From assembly GCF_050624435.1 (NCBI RefSeq), contig NC_134539.1, forward strand, positions 49,322,001 through 49,386,000: a stretch of DNA of 64,000 nt, given 5' to 3'. The position numbers and the translations under genes were made by a program. The notes under the pieces were generated by a model that made no database searches, was not told the origin of the DNA, and saw nothing but the letters and a program-made list of their open reading frames with translations. This document shows positions 33,365 to 46,200 of this stretch, in pieces. How positions within the stretch are numbered: position 1 is the first letter of the stretch; each line of letters opens with the position of its first letter. This DNA is from Tenrec ecaudatus. Lineage: Eukaryota; Chordata; Mammalia; Afrosoricida; Tenrecidae.

Positions 33365-34047
33365 GCTCCTCAATGTCCTACTCGAATCCTTCGAAATACA
33401 AAACCACGTCAAGGCTACCTTCAAACGCGCCCGTCTTTAGTGCCTGAACGTGGCTGAGGTCGGCCCAAGGTGATTCCCGAAGCAGTACTGAGTCCCACCA
33501 CTCATCTCCTTCCCACCTGGAGGTTAGGAGCAGACTCGGCTTCGCTCGCTGCGACGCCAGCCTGGCACAGAAAGGCCAAGAGCGCTGCCTCACAAGTGAG
33601 CCCCCCACCCATGTCCGCACGCGGACGCGAGCACCAAGTCTGGCCGCCAGGCTTCGACGGTGCGCCGCGCCGACGGCCAGATGCCAAGCGGGCCGAACTC
33701 GGGTAGAAAGTGAACTGAAGCCGAGGGAAAGCGCTCCTGACCGGGTTCCGAGGCCCGCCCGTGGTGGGAGCCTGGCAAACGCCAGCTCGCGGCGCGCTGA
33801 GAAGCGCGACGGCCCAGTTCCTGGTCCCGGCTGGCAAGGAGCCCGCCCAGTCACAGCAAGAACGCTCAGGCCGGCCTACGTGGCCCCGACGCGCCCCCTG
33901 CCGGAGGCCGCGACCGATTGTCTCCGGTGGGCGGAGTCGGGGGGGGGCAGGGACGTGTTGCCGCTCAAAGCGCTTGCGCAGAGGTCCGGCTTCCGGGGCT
34001 GAACGGGAAGAGGCGGGAACGAGCAACTGGGCCTGAGAGACTTCTGG

Positions 34048-34059
34048 TGCGCAGGCGCA
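34048..34059. promoter_or_regulatory. NRF-1 binding site
   Basis: TGCGCAGGCGCA matches the palindromic NRF-1 consensus, about 180 bases upstream of the start codon. NRF-1 commonly drives genes of mitochondrial and oxidative metabolism, which suits HSDL2. Confidence 0.7.
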
Positions 34060-34235
34060 CTCCGACCCTCCCCGATCTTTGTTGAGCAACCACCCCCCCT
34101 TCCGGCGGGCGTTGGGGTGGGGCCTGGAGGGGCGGCTCTAGGGGCGGGGCTAGATGGTGCGGGCTGGGCCGCGGCTCGTGGACTTTTCCCCGCCGTCGCC
34201 ACGGTGGCCCCCGCGTCCTCTGATCTGCGATAGCC

Positions 34236-34252
34236 ATGCTCCCCAACACCGG
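34236..34252 (+). CDS. HSDL2: HSDL2 coding exon 1
   Basis: ATGCTCCCCAACACCGG then donor GTAAGG. Encodes MLPNT and two bases of Gly6. The start is chosen because it matches the known MLPNTG N-terminus and lies in the CpG island. Confidence 0.95.
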
Positions 34253-37200
34253 GTAAGGGGCTGGGGACCCACGGGGAGACGGCGGCCGGGGAAGGCGGTG
34301 CGGGGGGGCCCGGCTCGGGCGTCGGGAGGTGAGTGGAGCCAGCGGCGCGGCGCGCCCCGGGACCCCGTCCCCAGAGTGGGCAGTGGCGGGGGCCTGCAGC
34401 CCAACGTGCTGCAGTCTAGTCAGGACCTCTCCCCGGGACGCGGACCGCCCTCGCCCGCTCGCTGGGCGCCGCGTCCGAGCGCCCGGCCCGTTCCAGGTGA
34501 AAGGTCAGGTGGAGCGGCGCGCTGCTGCCCTTGCTCCGCAGCCTCGGTTCCGCACCGAGGAAGGAATGGGGTGTCCGGGAAAAGAGAAGACGAACGCGTT
34601 GAAATCGTCACCAGCGGGTGTCTCTCGAGCTAAGTGACAGCCCCATGATAGGCTTTTGCTGAAAACCGATGGACACGCGGTTTTCAGTTGAAAACGGTGA
34701 GAGAAGCGAGTCTGCGTCCTTTCCATACAGGCCCCCAATCACTGTTAGGTTACTGTGGGGTCTGCAGGGACTCCAGGCGTCGTTCGTACCTAACCTAAAC
34801 GCACACCTCAAACCTAGTAAACTCCATCCTGAGTCTTTACAGTTGTAATCCACGTTAGAACCTACTTAAGTGTACACGGAGAGCTTCCTCTCTCTTTTTT
34901 AATGGTTGCATCTTATATGGAGGAGGATAATTTATTTTATCAGCCCCATAGTGTTGCATACCGGGTAACTTTCCAGTTTTTTGTTCATCTTTTCTGCATT
35001 GACTAACCTTATATTTATCTCTTTGCACCTTTGTGAGTTTATCTGGACGGGAACTTCCCCGAAATGAAATTGCCAGATCACGGCTTAAAGTGGAGAGCAA
35101 ATGTTTTTAGAATGATGAGGGCAATGAATGTACAAATGTGCTTGACCCAATGGATGGATGTATGGATTGTGATAAGCGTTGTATGAGCCTCTAATAAAAC
35201 GATTATAAATAAATACATGGCCAGATTAAAGAGTAAAAATATGCACTTTAAATTCTAATCCCTATCGCCAGATGACTCAAGAGGTGGCATACCCCAAAGG
35301 AGCAGCTATGTGATTCCCTAATCCAAGATATAGGCAAATACCAGAATGTTTGATGATAAAGTCATTAAAGAAAAATATGGCACCTTTCACTAAATTTGGT
35401 ATTTTTGTTTTCCTGAGTGAGGATGACGATGTTTTTCTATATTTAATGTAGTGGTTCCCAAGTAGGGACAGTTTTGCCCCCCTAGAGGTCATTTGGCCAC
35501 ATCTGGAATTGTTTCATTTGTCACAGTTGGAAGGGATCTGGAATCTTGTGGGTGGAGTTTGGGACCAAATGTTGTTATTTCTGAGGTTGAGAAACCCTGA
35601 CTTGAAGTTCTTTGTGAATCTCTTTCTTTTTTTTAAAATTTTTTTTATTTTAACAATTTATTGGGGCTGATACAATTCTTTTCACAGTTCATACATATAC
35701 ATGTGAATCTCTTTCTTTGTCTGGCTTAAACAATTTGATTTTGATGGATTGTCTGGAGCTCTGTATGTATTTTTGAAATTAGAGTGTCGTTCGGGTTACA
35801 AATACTTTTCTAAGCTTTTGTTTGGAATTGTCTCTTGACTTCATGTTGTTGGCAAAACTTTTTAAATGAAGCCAGACTGGCATTTCATTTCCTTTAATGC
35901 TGTTGAGTTTTTGTAATATGCCTCTCAGTAAAACCACCTTAAACCACAACTTTAAGAACTGGGAAGTATTCTTTCAGAATTTTATTTAGCTTAGTTTTGT
36001 TTGTTTTTTTTAACTCTTACCTGAGATTTATTTTGCTATAGGAATTGAATTTGGAAACCACTTCCTCTGGGTGCCAGCACTGTCCCCTTGCCGTGGTACT
36101 GAAGGTGGAATCATCTTTGCTCTTTTCTTTGAAATTTCACATTTCTCCTGTACCAAATTCTTTTGAAGTTTGGGGTTCCATATCAAGTTAAAAGAAAGGA
36201 TAGGTTAACACTGTTTTAGCAATTTCTCAACAGTACTGAGAAATTGGCCTGTTGCCTCTTTTACTCTGATTCTAAAGCTTTGGAGCTAGAATCATTTCTT
36301 AGTCCAGCTCTGTGCCCGCCGTTTAAGGGGAGAAGTTATTTTTGCCTTTCTGCCAATGCCTGAGAGGCTGAGCGTGTCCTTTTTCCTACTGGGACTCTTT
36401 CCAGCTATATCCAAAGACAAGCAATAGGTTTTTCTTAAAGCAATAGTGTGGACTTGTTCATTTAGATACTTCTATCTGTAAAATCATTTTAATATTCGAG
36501 GTAAACTCATTACAAAAAGGGAAAGTTGCAAACATCCACATATATTCATAGCTACATAAAATACATTATATATGCATGTTTGAATATATATATATTTAAA
36601 AGAATAAACAATCAGCATTCTTTTTAAAAATAATTTTATTAGGGGCTCATACAACTCTTACCACAATCCATACATACATCCTTGTGTAAAGCACATTTTT
36701 ACATTCATTGCCCTCATTATTCTCAAAACACTTGCTCTCCACTTAAGCCCCTGGCATCTGACCTCCCCCCACAGTTGGAGAGTTCACTTGTGTTTAATTG
36801 ACCATGCAGAGGCATTCTGCTATGAACTGACATCTGAAAATTGATGTATGTAATACAGCAAAGGCATTTTGCAGAATGAAGTACCCGTTCATGATAAACA
36901 GTTCCAAACTAGGGATCGAAGGGAGGAAACTCCTTCAAGCCTATTAAAGTGCTTCTGCAGAAAACCTGTATCCAATGTGATAGTCAATGTATCTGTTGGA
37001 ATCTGGTAACTTGCCCTGTTTCGCAATAATAAATTAGCCTGTTCTTGTTTGCTGGATGCTGACAGAAGACACAAGACTCCTGACTCCTGACACAGCTCGC
37101 AGCATAGTAACCTTGGTTTGCATCAGTTCCCCCTGCCAAGTGCTCTGGGGCCGCACGGAGGGTCCCGGGGAGCTGCTGTGCCATCTTTTTGCATTGCAGT

Positions 37201-40200
37201 TGAGGAACTGGTGGGGTCTGCCTCTTGTAAAGCAAACCTGCTCTTTCCCTAGATGGAGACATTATGTCCTTCTGCAACCTTGCTAACCTATTTTTGAGCA
37301 ATTTCCCAGGCCAAGTCAGGTCAGCTAAATGCCTGCTTGGCTTACGCCCGAGAAGTATGCCTATGTCTTTCCCAACAGTTCACCTCTCAGCCTTCAGGTT
37401 CGTGGCTACTTTGATTTACACCTTTGTAGACAAATCCATTGGCCACTCTGATTAGTATAACAGAGGTTGGTGCCCTATTTGTATCAGCAGGATTCTAAGC
37501 AGCCAGGTGAGGCAGCCTGTTACTCAACCCAACAGTGATCCCACAGGACAGATTATCACTTCCCAGAGGATTTCCAAGCTTATGCAGCTTTAAGGGAGCA
37601 GCAGCTCCAGCTTCTCACCTGGTGGGTTTGAACTGCCAGCCTTGGGGTTCTTTCTTTCTCTTTGTTTGCCTTTAGAATAGGTACAAGAAAGTGCCCCTCC
37701 CCCACTCCCCTTTGTCTTATTTAATGTTAAATTTGTCTCACCTGACAACCAAGTAAAATTAAGGTGGAAGGATTGTAATGAAACCCTGGGCACAGAGAGC
37801 ATTCCCATTCCATTGAATTAGGGAGTTCTGGTAACATACTGAGTTCTTTACAAGCCTTTGAAGGGAACTGGCTTGTGACTGTTTACAGCTTTAATTGAGA
37901 TATGATTCATATACCATACAATGCACTCATTGAAAGCATACAATTGAATGGTTTTCAGTCTAGTCACAGATTTGTGCCACCAGCCTTCACCTTTTCATCA
38001 CCCCCCTCCAAACACCACCCTGCTTAGCTGTCAACTCTTATTAGCTCTCAGATGGGTTGGAGTGGGGCTCAGGGAACAAGAGTTCCTTATTAAAAGCTAA
38101 AAGCCAAACTCATTGTCATTGAGTCGATTCTAGCTCATGCGATACTTCTTCGTAACTAAAACATTGAGGGTTCTAATCAAGTCACGTTTGTTCTATTATA
38201 GGAAGCTAGCAGGATGTACGCTTTTTATCACAGGGGCAAGCCGTGGCATCGGCAAAGCGATCGCATTGAAAGCGGCAAAGGATGGAGCAAATATCGTCAT
38301 TGCTGCGAAGACGACCAGTGCCCACCCCAAACTTCCAGGCACGATCTATACTGCAGCTGAAGAAAGTGAGTGAGCGTCTCCTAAGATAGCCTCAACTTGG
38401 TGAAAATAGGGAGAGACCTTGTTAAAGAATTGGGTTAAAGCTCTATGAACCCACGGAGCCCGCGTGGCAGGTAGCTTTAGGTGTTGGGCTCCTCATCACA
38501 AGGTCAGCTGTTTGAAACCACCCGCCGCCCCGTGGGATAAAGACGATGCAGTCTGTTCCCATACGCGCTCACAGCCCCAGAAGCCCAAGGGACAGGTCTA
38601 CTCTGTTCTGTGTCCCCAAGAGTCAGAATTGACTCGAGGACAGTAGATTTGACATGTGAACCCCAGTCAAACCCACAGCTGTTGAGTAGGTTCTTAGCTT
38701 TGCGAAAGCTGCCCTAGCATAATTTTATTATTATTAGTTTTCATAATTTTATTAAGGAAGTAAGTGTTTACTTTTGGTCACTGTAGTGCAGACACTTCTT
38801 CAGCACTTTTGAGCGATATGAGAAATCTCCATTAAAAATAATGTCTCTCTAGAGCAGTGGTTCTTGGATGGGAGTGGGGGATGAAGGTGGAAGCGGGGAG
38901 GGTAGAACCTGAAGGGTGAATGGTGTAAACACTTTGGAAAAGCTTTTCATGTCTTTTATTAGTCTCTGTATAACTTGTAAGTCCTCATTTTAATACTTTA
39001 AGCTCAGAAACATTCATTGGGTGCTTATATTTAAGGCCATGTGCCAGGGGGAAGACATCAAGACAGTGACTTTATGGTTTAAAAGTTCAGCTCAGCTGAT
39101 ATTGCCAGTTTTGTTAGGATCAGTGTGGTGGTTAGAGTAGAAAAAGGCATATGAAGTACTTATGATTGAAATAATTCCTGGAATTTGTTTTGAAATGCAC
39201 TAAGGAAAAATCATTTAAAAAATTGGCAAAATATTATCAGTCCTTTGAGGTAAGCAATGGATTCATGGTAGTTTATTATACTATTCTTGGTTTACTGTAC
39301 TATTCTAAAAATTTTTGGTAATTTTCACAGTAAAAAGGCTTTTTTTTTTTAATTACCCTTATTTGCCTTTCAGTAGACTTAACTTTAAAAAATTAATGTC
39401 AATTTTGGGGGTTATGTTTTGGTAGAGTTGGATTGTCCAGACTGAAGTTGGATGAGTTAGTCCATCTGTCCTACTTTAAGGGCAGAGTCACTCAGGTGTG
39501 TCAGACATACCTTACTTACATTGATCTTGTCCAGACAGGGAACCACTCACTCCTTGCCCCTTTAACTGTTTTATCGAACGAAAGGCGTAGCGTTTAAATG
39601 CTTCAGTGACCCTTTGGGCTGTGTTCCTTCCTAGTTGAAGCAGCTGGAGGAAAGGCCTTGCCGTGCATCGTTGACGTGAGGGATGAACAGCAAATCAGTA
39701 ATGCAGTGGAGAAAGCAGTTGAAAAATTTGGAGGTAGTGCCTTAATTCTGAAATCATTATTGCGTATTGGGTAAGCTATACGTGTAAGCAGAACTAGGTT
39801 TTAATTGAAATTTTTTAAAATGAAAAAATAATTTCTTGAGTCGTTAGAGTATGACAAAAGAAAAAAAGCAACCAAATAAACAAGAAAAACCAAGGAATCC
39901 GGTTTGTGCTGTCACATCACAGAAGTAATGGACTGCTAACAACAAGGTTCTTGGTTTGAACCCAGCAGCCACTTTGCTGCAGAAAGTTGAGACTGACTAC
40001 TCCCCTATAAATTTAGGCTTAGAAATCTTGTTTAGTGTCACGATGAGTTTAACCAGAACTAATTATTTGCTCCTACAGACGCAGCCTATATGGCATCTTT
40101 TCTTATTGATTCTTAAACATTTTTGAAGATTCTAATAAGTATCCGCAAATCCTAAATGATATAAAAATTACCCAAGTAATAGAAAGTGAATCTAACCCAA

Positions 40201-43200
40201 TTCACTGCCGTCAACAGAGAGAACTTTTCCACATAGTTTCTGATGCTTCTATGGGAGCAGACAGCCTTCTGTTTCTTGCACAGTGACTCCTAGGTCTGAA
40301 TCACTGACCTTGCAGTTAGCAGCCCAAAGCTTAATCCACTGTGCCACAAGGGAGGGAGCGGGACAGTTAGTGCCTTGATATGACATATCCCTAACCCAGT
40401 GTTTCCCCAGGTCCTCTCTCCTTAGCTCTTCCTAGTTTAGGTAATCACATCTTCAGGTGATTGGAAATACCATGGCTTGGGTTAGGCTCATGTTAGTCCT
40501 CAGAGTGACATCCTTGCCCTTCAACTCTTCAAAAAGGTCTTGTTCAGCAGATTTGCCCAGTGCAAGCAGACCATTTGATTTCTTGCCTGCTGCTTCCATG
40601 AGCATTGATTGCGGAACCAAGCAAAATGAAATCTTGACAACTAATGATGTTATCCATTGGTCTAGTGAGGATTTCACTATCTTTATATTCTCCCCCTCTT
40701 TCTTATTTTATAACTTTAGACCTCAATCTTCCATTGGTCTCACAATTGATTCATATCCTCCCAGAAGGCAGTTGTTAGAGCCTAGGTAAGTCGTTGATGA
40801 TGTTTTATGGCCAAACACTTAGGCATGCCCAAATCTTGCCCACACCATCACCACTCTCCTTCCACAAGGTTGTGGGGAACCACATGTCTTCGTGGGGACA
40901 TTGGCACATGCAAGACAAGCTAGTGCTTTATTGTTGATCGCCTTGTACTGCTATTGTGCCCGAAGGCAGAGAGACCAGGACTTTGGCTTAAGTGTAGCCT
41001 CACCTTTAACTCCTCAATCTTATTTTTGGCAACAAACCTTTCTCAAACTAATGTGAATGCTTATTTGAGAAGGACAGAGTGAGATTGCAAAAATAAATTT
41101 GTCAAAAACACAAAGAATCAGACACATGTGCATGGGCTTTAACATGTAACAGTGAATTGTTACATGTAAGACTGATGATCAACTGTGTAAACCTTCACCC
41201 AATTCACAGTAAAAAAAAATTACCATATAATGGGGGAAAATAGCCAAATTAATAGCCTGGAATCTAACCTGATGAGGACAGCCCTTTCTTTTGAGGGGAG
41301 AAGCAAGACGGGGTTTCTCTATTCTTCCAGTTTAAGTTCTTTCTGTTGATCAAGTGATAAACTGTATTACCCTGAAGAATGAGACGATAAGTTCTGCCAT
41401 CTTTGTCCAACCCCTTCCTCGGATTGTATTGATTTTGTATGACTGCACCAGTATCAACTGTTGTTTGACCAAGAAACCTCTAAGGCGGGTCAAAAGGACA
41501 GTAAATGTTCTCCAAAACACACTCTCGTAAACCATGTTCTATAGGCCCAGAATTCACCCCCTGTTTAATTTCCCCACTTCTAAATGTTTTGTTCATCTGA
41601 TTTATCTGATATTTGTACATAATGCATTATATGACAGTCCAAAGGAAAAAACTAAATTCATTGCCCTTAAGTCAATTATTACTCATAGCAACAGGATAGC
41701 TCCAATCATATAAGGGAGCTTTGAAATGTTTCTTTGTGGAAAAATTCCTTATCCTTTAGTTCCATTTGGCCACTGTGGGAAACAAAGGTTTCTCCCAAGT
41801 TGTCCCCCTCAAATATATGCCAAACCTAGCTGCTTGCCACACATGGTGAATGACTATACACTTGGAGGTCAACAGAAATAGGTCAGGGGTTATTCTCCCT
41901 AAGAGTTATCAGCCATCCAGAGCAAGCATACACCACTGTGTATCCCACAATAAGTAGGGCCCACTGCCTTCTGATAAGGATAGTAGTAGTTTCCCTGAAG
42001 GAGAGCCCAGGGAGGTCAAGCCCACTCAAGGGTGACCAAGGTTAGGCCACCATCATGAATCTAGGGTCCGCCCTTCTTGCCGCATATGTACTTAGTCCTT
42101 CCCCTTCCTATCATGTGTTCACCCCTAGCTGATCCCCTTCCTGTTACGCTATGCCCATGGTATAGCCCCCTCCTATTGCTTGTATTGCCTGTTGTACAAC
42201 CCCTTCCTGTGACGTATGTCTTCACCTGTAATAGGAGGCATATACACCCCTAAAGATACATAAGCCTTGGTTAGCACTAAATCTCTTTCTCCTGTGCTCT
42301 CTCCCCTGCCCTCGGCCCAGCCTGTGCTGTGCGCGGCCCTGGCTGTTGAGATCATGGCCATCCAGGAAGTGAGCCTGTTACCATCAAATGTGTCTGACTC
42401 CTTTATTTTACTCTCTTATTGCTCTCATTCTCTATGACTTCATTGTAATCTTTACATATCTCAACCATACAATTGCGCTTAATGAACACATGATTAGTTG
42501 TGGGGGCTGGCGTCCCCCACAGTCCACAAGGTTTCCATAGCAGATAATCAGTATTGCATTCAACAAGTCATGCACGTTTTGTTTCTTCCCATTCCTTACA
42601 GTCCCCTCAAGGCAGCAGCAGCCCCCGTTCAAGCCCTCTCTCCATCTCCTGTCTGCTCCTCTCTGTCCTGACTCTTCTGAACTGCCCTGGAGTGAACGCC
42701 ACACCCTGACTTCAAATGGGCAGTTACTCTGGGGTGTGCGCACATTGATGGTGCTGTTAATCCTTTCATAGTCCTGCCCATTAGTTGGCTGGCAAGTGAG
42801 CCCTGGAGAGAGCTCAGTTTCTGATCTGAAGAGTGACCAAGGGGCCAAACTCTCCTCTCTTTCCAACAGGCCTGGTCTCCTTCATGATTTTGAGTTTTGT
42901 ACCATGTTTTTCTCCCACTCGACCTGGGGCTGTTTCATGTGATTCTGTTCAGAACTGTTGGTAGGGTAGCTGGCACCATGTAGTTCTTCCAGTTCCAGGG
43001 TTATGGAGACGGGTGCTTATTTTGCCGCGTGGTCTGCTAGACTAATTGTTTACATGCATCTTCAGGTTTCATTATTCTTTGCTCTGGACAGGGAGAGACA
43101 GTCATTACATCTAGATGGCCACTGCTGCTCGTGAGCTGTTTAAGACCCCAGTTGCTGCTCAGTAAAGTAGGATGTAGACTTTGTAGACATTGTTGTGCCA

Positions 43201-46200
43201 GTTGACCTTGGTGCTTGCTGAGCCCTAAGGCCCAGCAACTCATTCCTCAAAGGTGCCTGGCTATTTCCAAGAAGTTTTCATAACTTTTGACTCCTGTGTG
43301 CTCCACCACATGCGTGGCTATAGTGGCAGCAAAGATAAATATCCAAATATCCTCTGTGAGACACACGCACATCCACATACATACATACACGGGTCTACTC
43401 CCTCTCCTCCCTCCTGGACCTCCTCCAGCCTGCGTGCCTATCCAGGCATCTACCTGAGAATGCCATTATTGCCGAAATGCGTGTAAAACAGTATTTACCT
43501 CTGTTGCCGTTGTGCTTGTGTTTGTCCACTAACGTTTTGAAGCACTTTCATATATGCTGCCTGAGTGTGAAATTGTGTCGCACCTGTGCTTCCAGTATTA
43601 GGCTCCTACAGAAGCATTAAAGTTTCATGAATTAGTTTTTCTCCTTGTTGCCACAGATAATATTAAGCCAAAATTGAAATGTCCGCTTTCTTGGAAAAAC
43701 TAAAGCCGAGAAATGTTTTGCTCCGAGTGTTCCTATCCTAGTGGTCCTAGACAAAGGAGTTTCCAGTCCATGATCTGGATTCCTCTGTTCGCCATCGTAG
43801 CTTAGGTCATCCTCCATTGGACCTGGTATGGTTCCTTGAGCATCTTCAAACTTGCATTAACCCACTTTGTCTAGTGTGTGACCGAGTTTCCAGGAATAGA
43901 GAAGGTGGAAGAGAAAAGACAGTTTCGGCATGTGCTGCTTTGGTTGATCCATGTCATTGAGCTGGTATTTATGACCGGGGAATTTAGACTCGGTCGAACG
44001 CACTAATGAAGAGGGTATATTTCCCATATCTGAGAGAAAAATATTCCTTGTCTATTTTTCTACCTGTTCTTGAGAGGAGCATCTGGAACACCCCTAGCAG
44101 CTTGACCAAATTGCAGATTTGTAGTGGAGCTATCTTTATGTAGAGTCTTTCCTAAGGGTTCCTTCAATTCTTAGTGTTGCCTCTGGTGTATTTAAACTGC
44201 TTTTCCATGATTTCCCCGTTAATTTTTGCTTTCCTGCCATACTGTTGAGAACTTGAGGGTAGCTGAGTGTCGTGACTCCTCTCTCCTAATCAGGGAAGAG
44301 ACCCTAATTTTAACAAACCTCGTAGCCTCTCTTTTGGTATGTTTACATTCTTTTCCCTTGGAGATGTCTAAGATTTTCTCGTCTGTGTGCTTTTATCTCC
44401 TTACCATGGCTGCTAATGTTAGAGCCCACTGTTCTGGAGTTCTTTAGACCTTTAAATTCTGCCTTGTAAGGGAGACTCTGCCGTTGTTGGTGTTTGCCTT
44501 TCCTAACCACGTCCTGGGGGCTGATCTTTCCAGCCTGTCCGTTCAGGCCCTCTGCCGCACTGTCTTCTCCACTGCTTTGCCTTCCAGAATCGCAGACTTG
44601 GACACAGAAACATGTTTCCCCTGTGCTCGGTGTTTCCCTTTCAGCAGGCACCTGTCAGCTTTCTGTATAATCAATTTCTACAGTATTCCCCAATACCTTT
44701 TAATCTGCCTCTTCAATTAGATTGCTTTTGTTTTCCCTTATCACAGGTAAGCCAAATACAGCAAGTGTGCCAAATTCAACACATGCTCATTACTCATTCC
44801 TCAGCCCCATATATTGGCTTTGCTAACATTCTTATCACCCACCATCCCGTAATGAAAGGGAAATCAGTTCATCCTGCGTTTGCCAAAAGACCCATTGATG
44901 GTCTCGTTGTCACTAGCTGTTTCCTTGAGTCGGGTTGTTCTGTGTCATTCCTTCTGTGTGCCTGGTGTGTACACTCGTCAGTCTAGCATCTCCACCACAC
45001 GGGCACTCAGCATGCTCTGCCCCCACCTGGCTGCGTTAGAACGAACAGTGCCTTCCTTCTTCTTTCAGTCTTCAGCCGGGTGGGTGCCGGGTGCAGAAGA
45101 ACCTTTTAGTGATTGTCTTGTAGTATTGGGCTGAGCTTTGTGGATTGAGATTTTTTTCTTTAAACCATGGATTTAAAAAAGAAGTTTTTAACTAGTCTTT
45201 GCCACCTGTGAAGGCAATCATCATCAAGTTCTTTTCTTTTTCATCATCGGATTCTTTACAGGTAGTCCCTGACTTAGGATATCTTCAAGTTACAATGAAC
45301 ACTTAAGACTGTCTGCGTCTTTTTATAATGTTTAATGTATGCATGTGTATATTTAGATGTATCTGTAAGTTCACAGGATTCCAATCTCTAAAAACAGAAA
45401 TTAGATCTATAAAAATATTTATTTTAAAAAGGCAATAGTAGGGGCTTAAGTGGAGAGCAAATGTTTTGAGAATGATGAGGGCAACAAATGTACTTTACAC
45501 AATGGATGTGTGTATGGATTGTGATAAGAGTTGTATGAGCCCCCAATAAAATAATTTTTTTTTAAAAAAGGCAACAGTAATTAAACCTAAACAACAACAA
45601 AAACTGAGACTTTCAACTTTTGTCAGCACCCTTTCCCTGGAAACATCAGAGCGGAACCCCATTGTAAGTTGGGCAACCTGCACGTTTATTCCGAATGTAA
45701 TGTGTTCACTCAGTGAAGCTGTACAGTGACACGTGGTTGAATGGGACACGGTTTAAGACAAGTATAGGCTGTGAGATCATGGGAATTGAGGAGCGAGGGC
45801 TTAGCAGAAAGAGTCCTTATCTTTAGAACAGTTTAGTGAATTCAATAACATTCTTTAAACCACCACCCATAAATTATAAGTGAGCATAGATAAGAGAATT
45901 GAGAAAGAGTTCGTTTCAAAGGTCTAATCCCAGCATTAGAAAAGCATGTAAATTGGGACAGTTCTACTTGATGCAATATTAAATGCCTGTCAAAAGAATA
46001 TCAAGGCCATGCAGAAACACAGAGAAATGTTTCACATGTTTTTTGGTTTTACTGTTTTTATTTCACATCCTTTCGCTCAGCATATGAACTGTAAATGAAA
46101 TTGGTTGCATATGGAGAGAGACTGGGTTCATTAGGTAGAAATGATTTTTTAAAAAGAAAGATAAAAATTAGATGAAATTTAAAAAAATAGATAGAAATGG

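Larger units (their letters stand above)
33430..34600. promoter_or_regulatory. CpG island promoter of HSDL2
   Basis: A sharply GC- and CpG-rich block surrounds the first exon, whereas both sides are AT-rich. It contains GC boxes (ggggcggggc at 34141-34150), ETS-like cttccgg sites near 33988 and 34099, and a perfect NRF-1 palindrome. No TATA box is evident, consistent with a broadly expressed housekeeping promoter. Several open frames here are by-products of high GC. Confidence 0.85.

Noticed and set aside
33502..34089. 195-codon minus-strand frame in the CpG island
   Set aside because: A by-product of high GC and few stop codons; no recognisable domain or splice context.
34154..34633. 159-codon plus-strand frame across HSDL2 exon 1
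   Set aside because: It reads through the exon 1 donor and uses a different frame; GC-rich artefact.
44484..44986. Coding exons suggested by 78- and 124-codon frames
   Set aside because: No splice-flanked conserved peptide; the sequence is intronic and partly resembles ancient L1 text.
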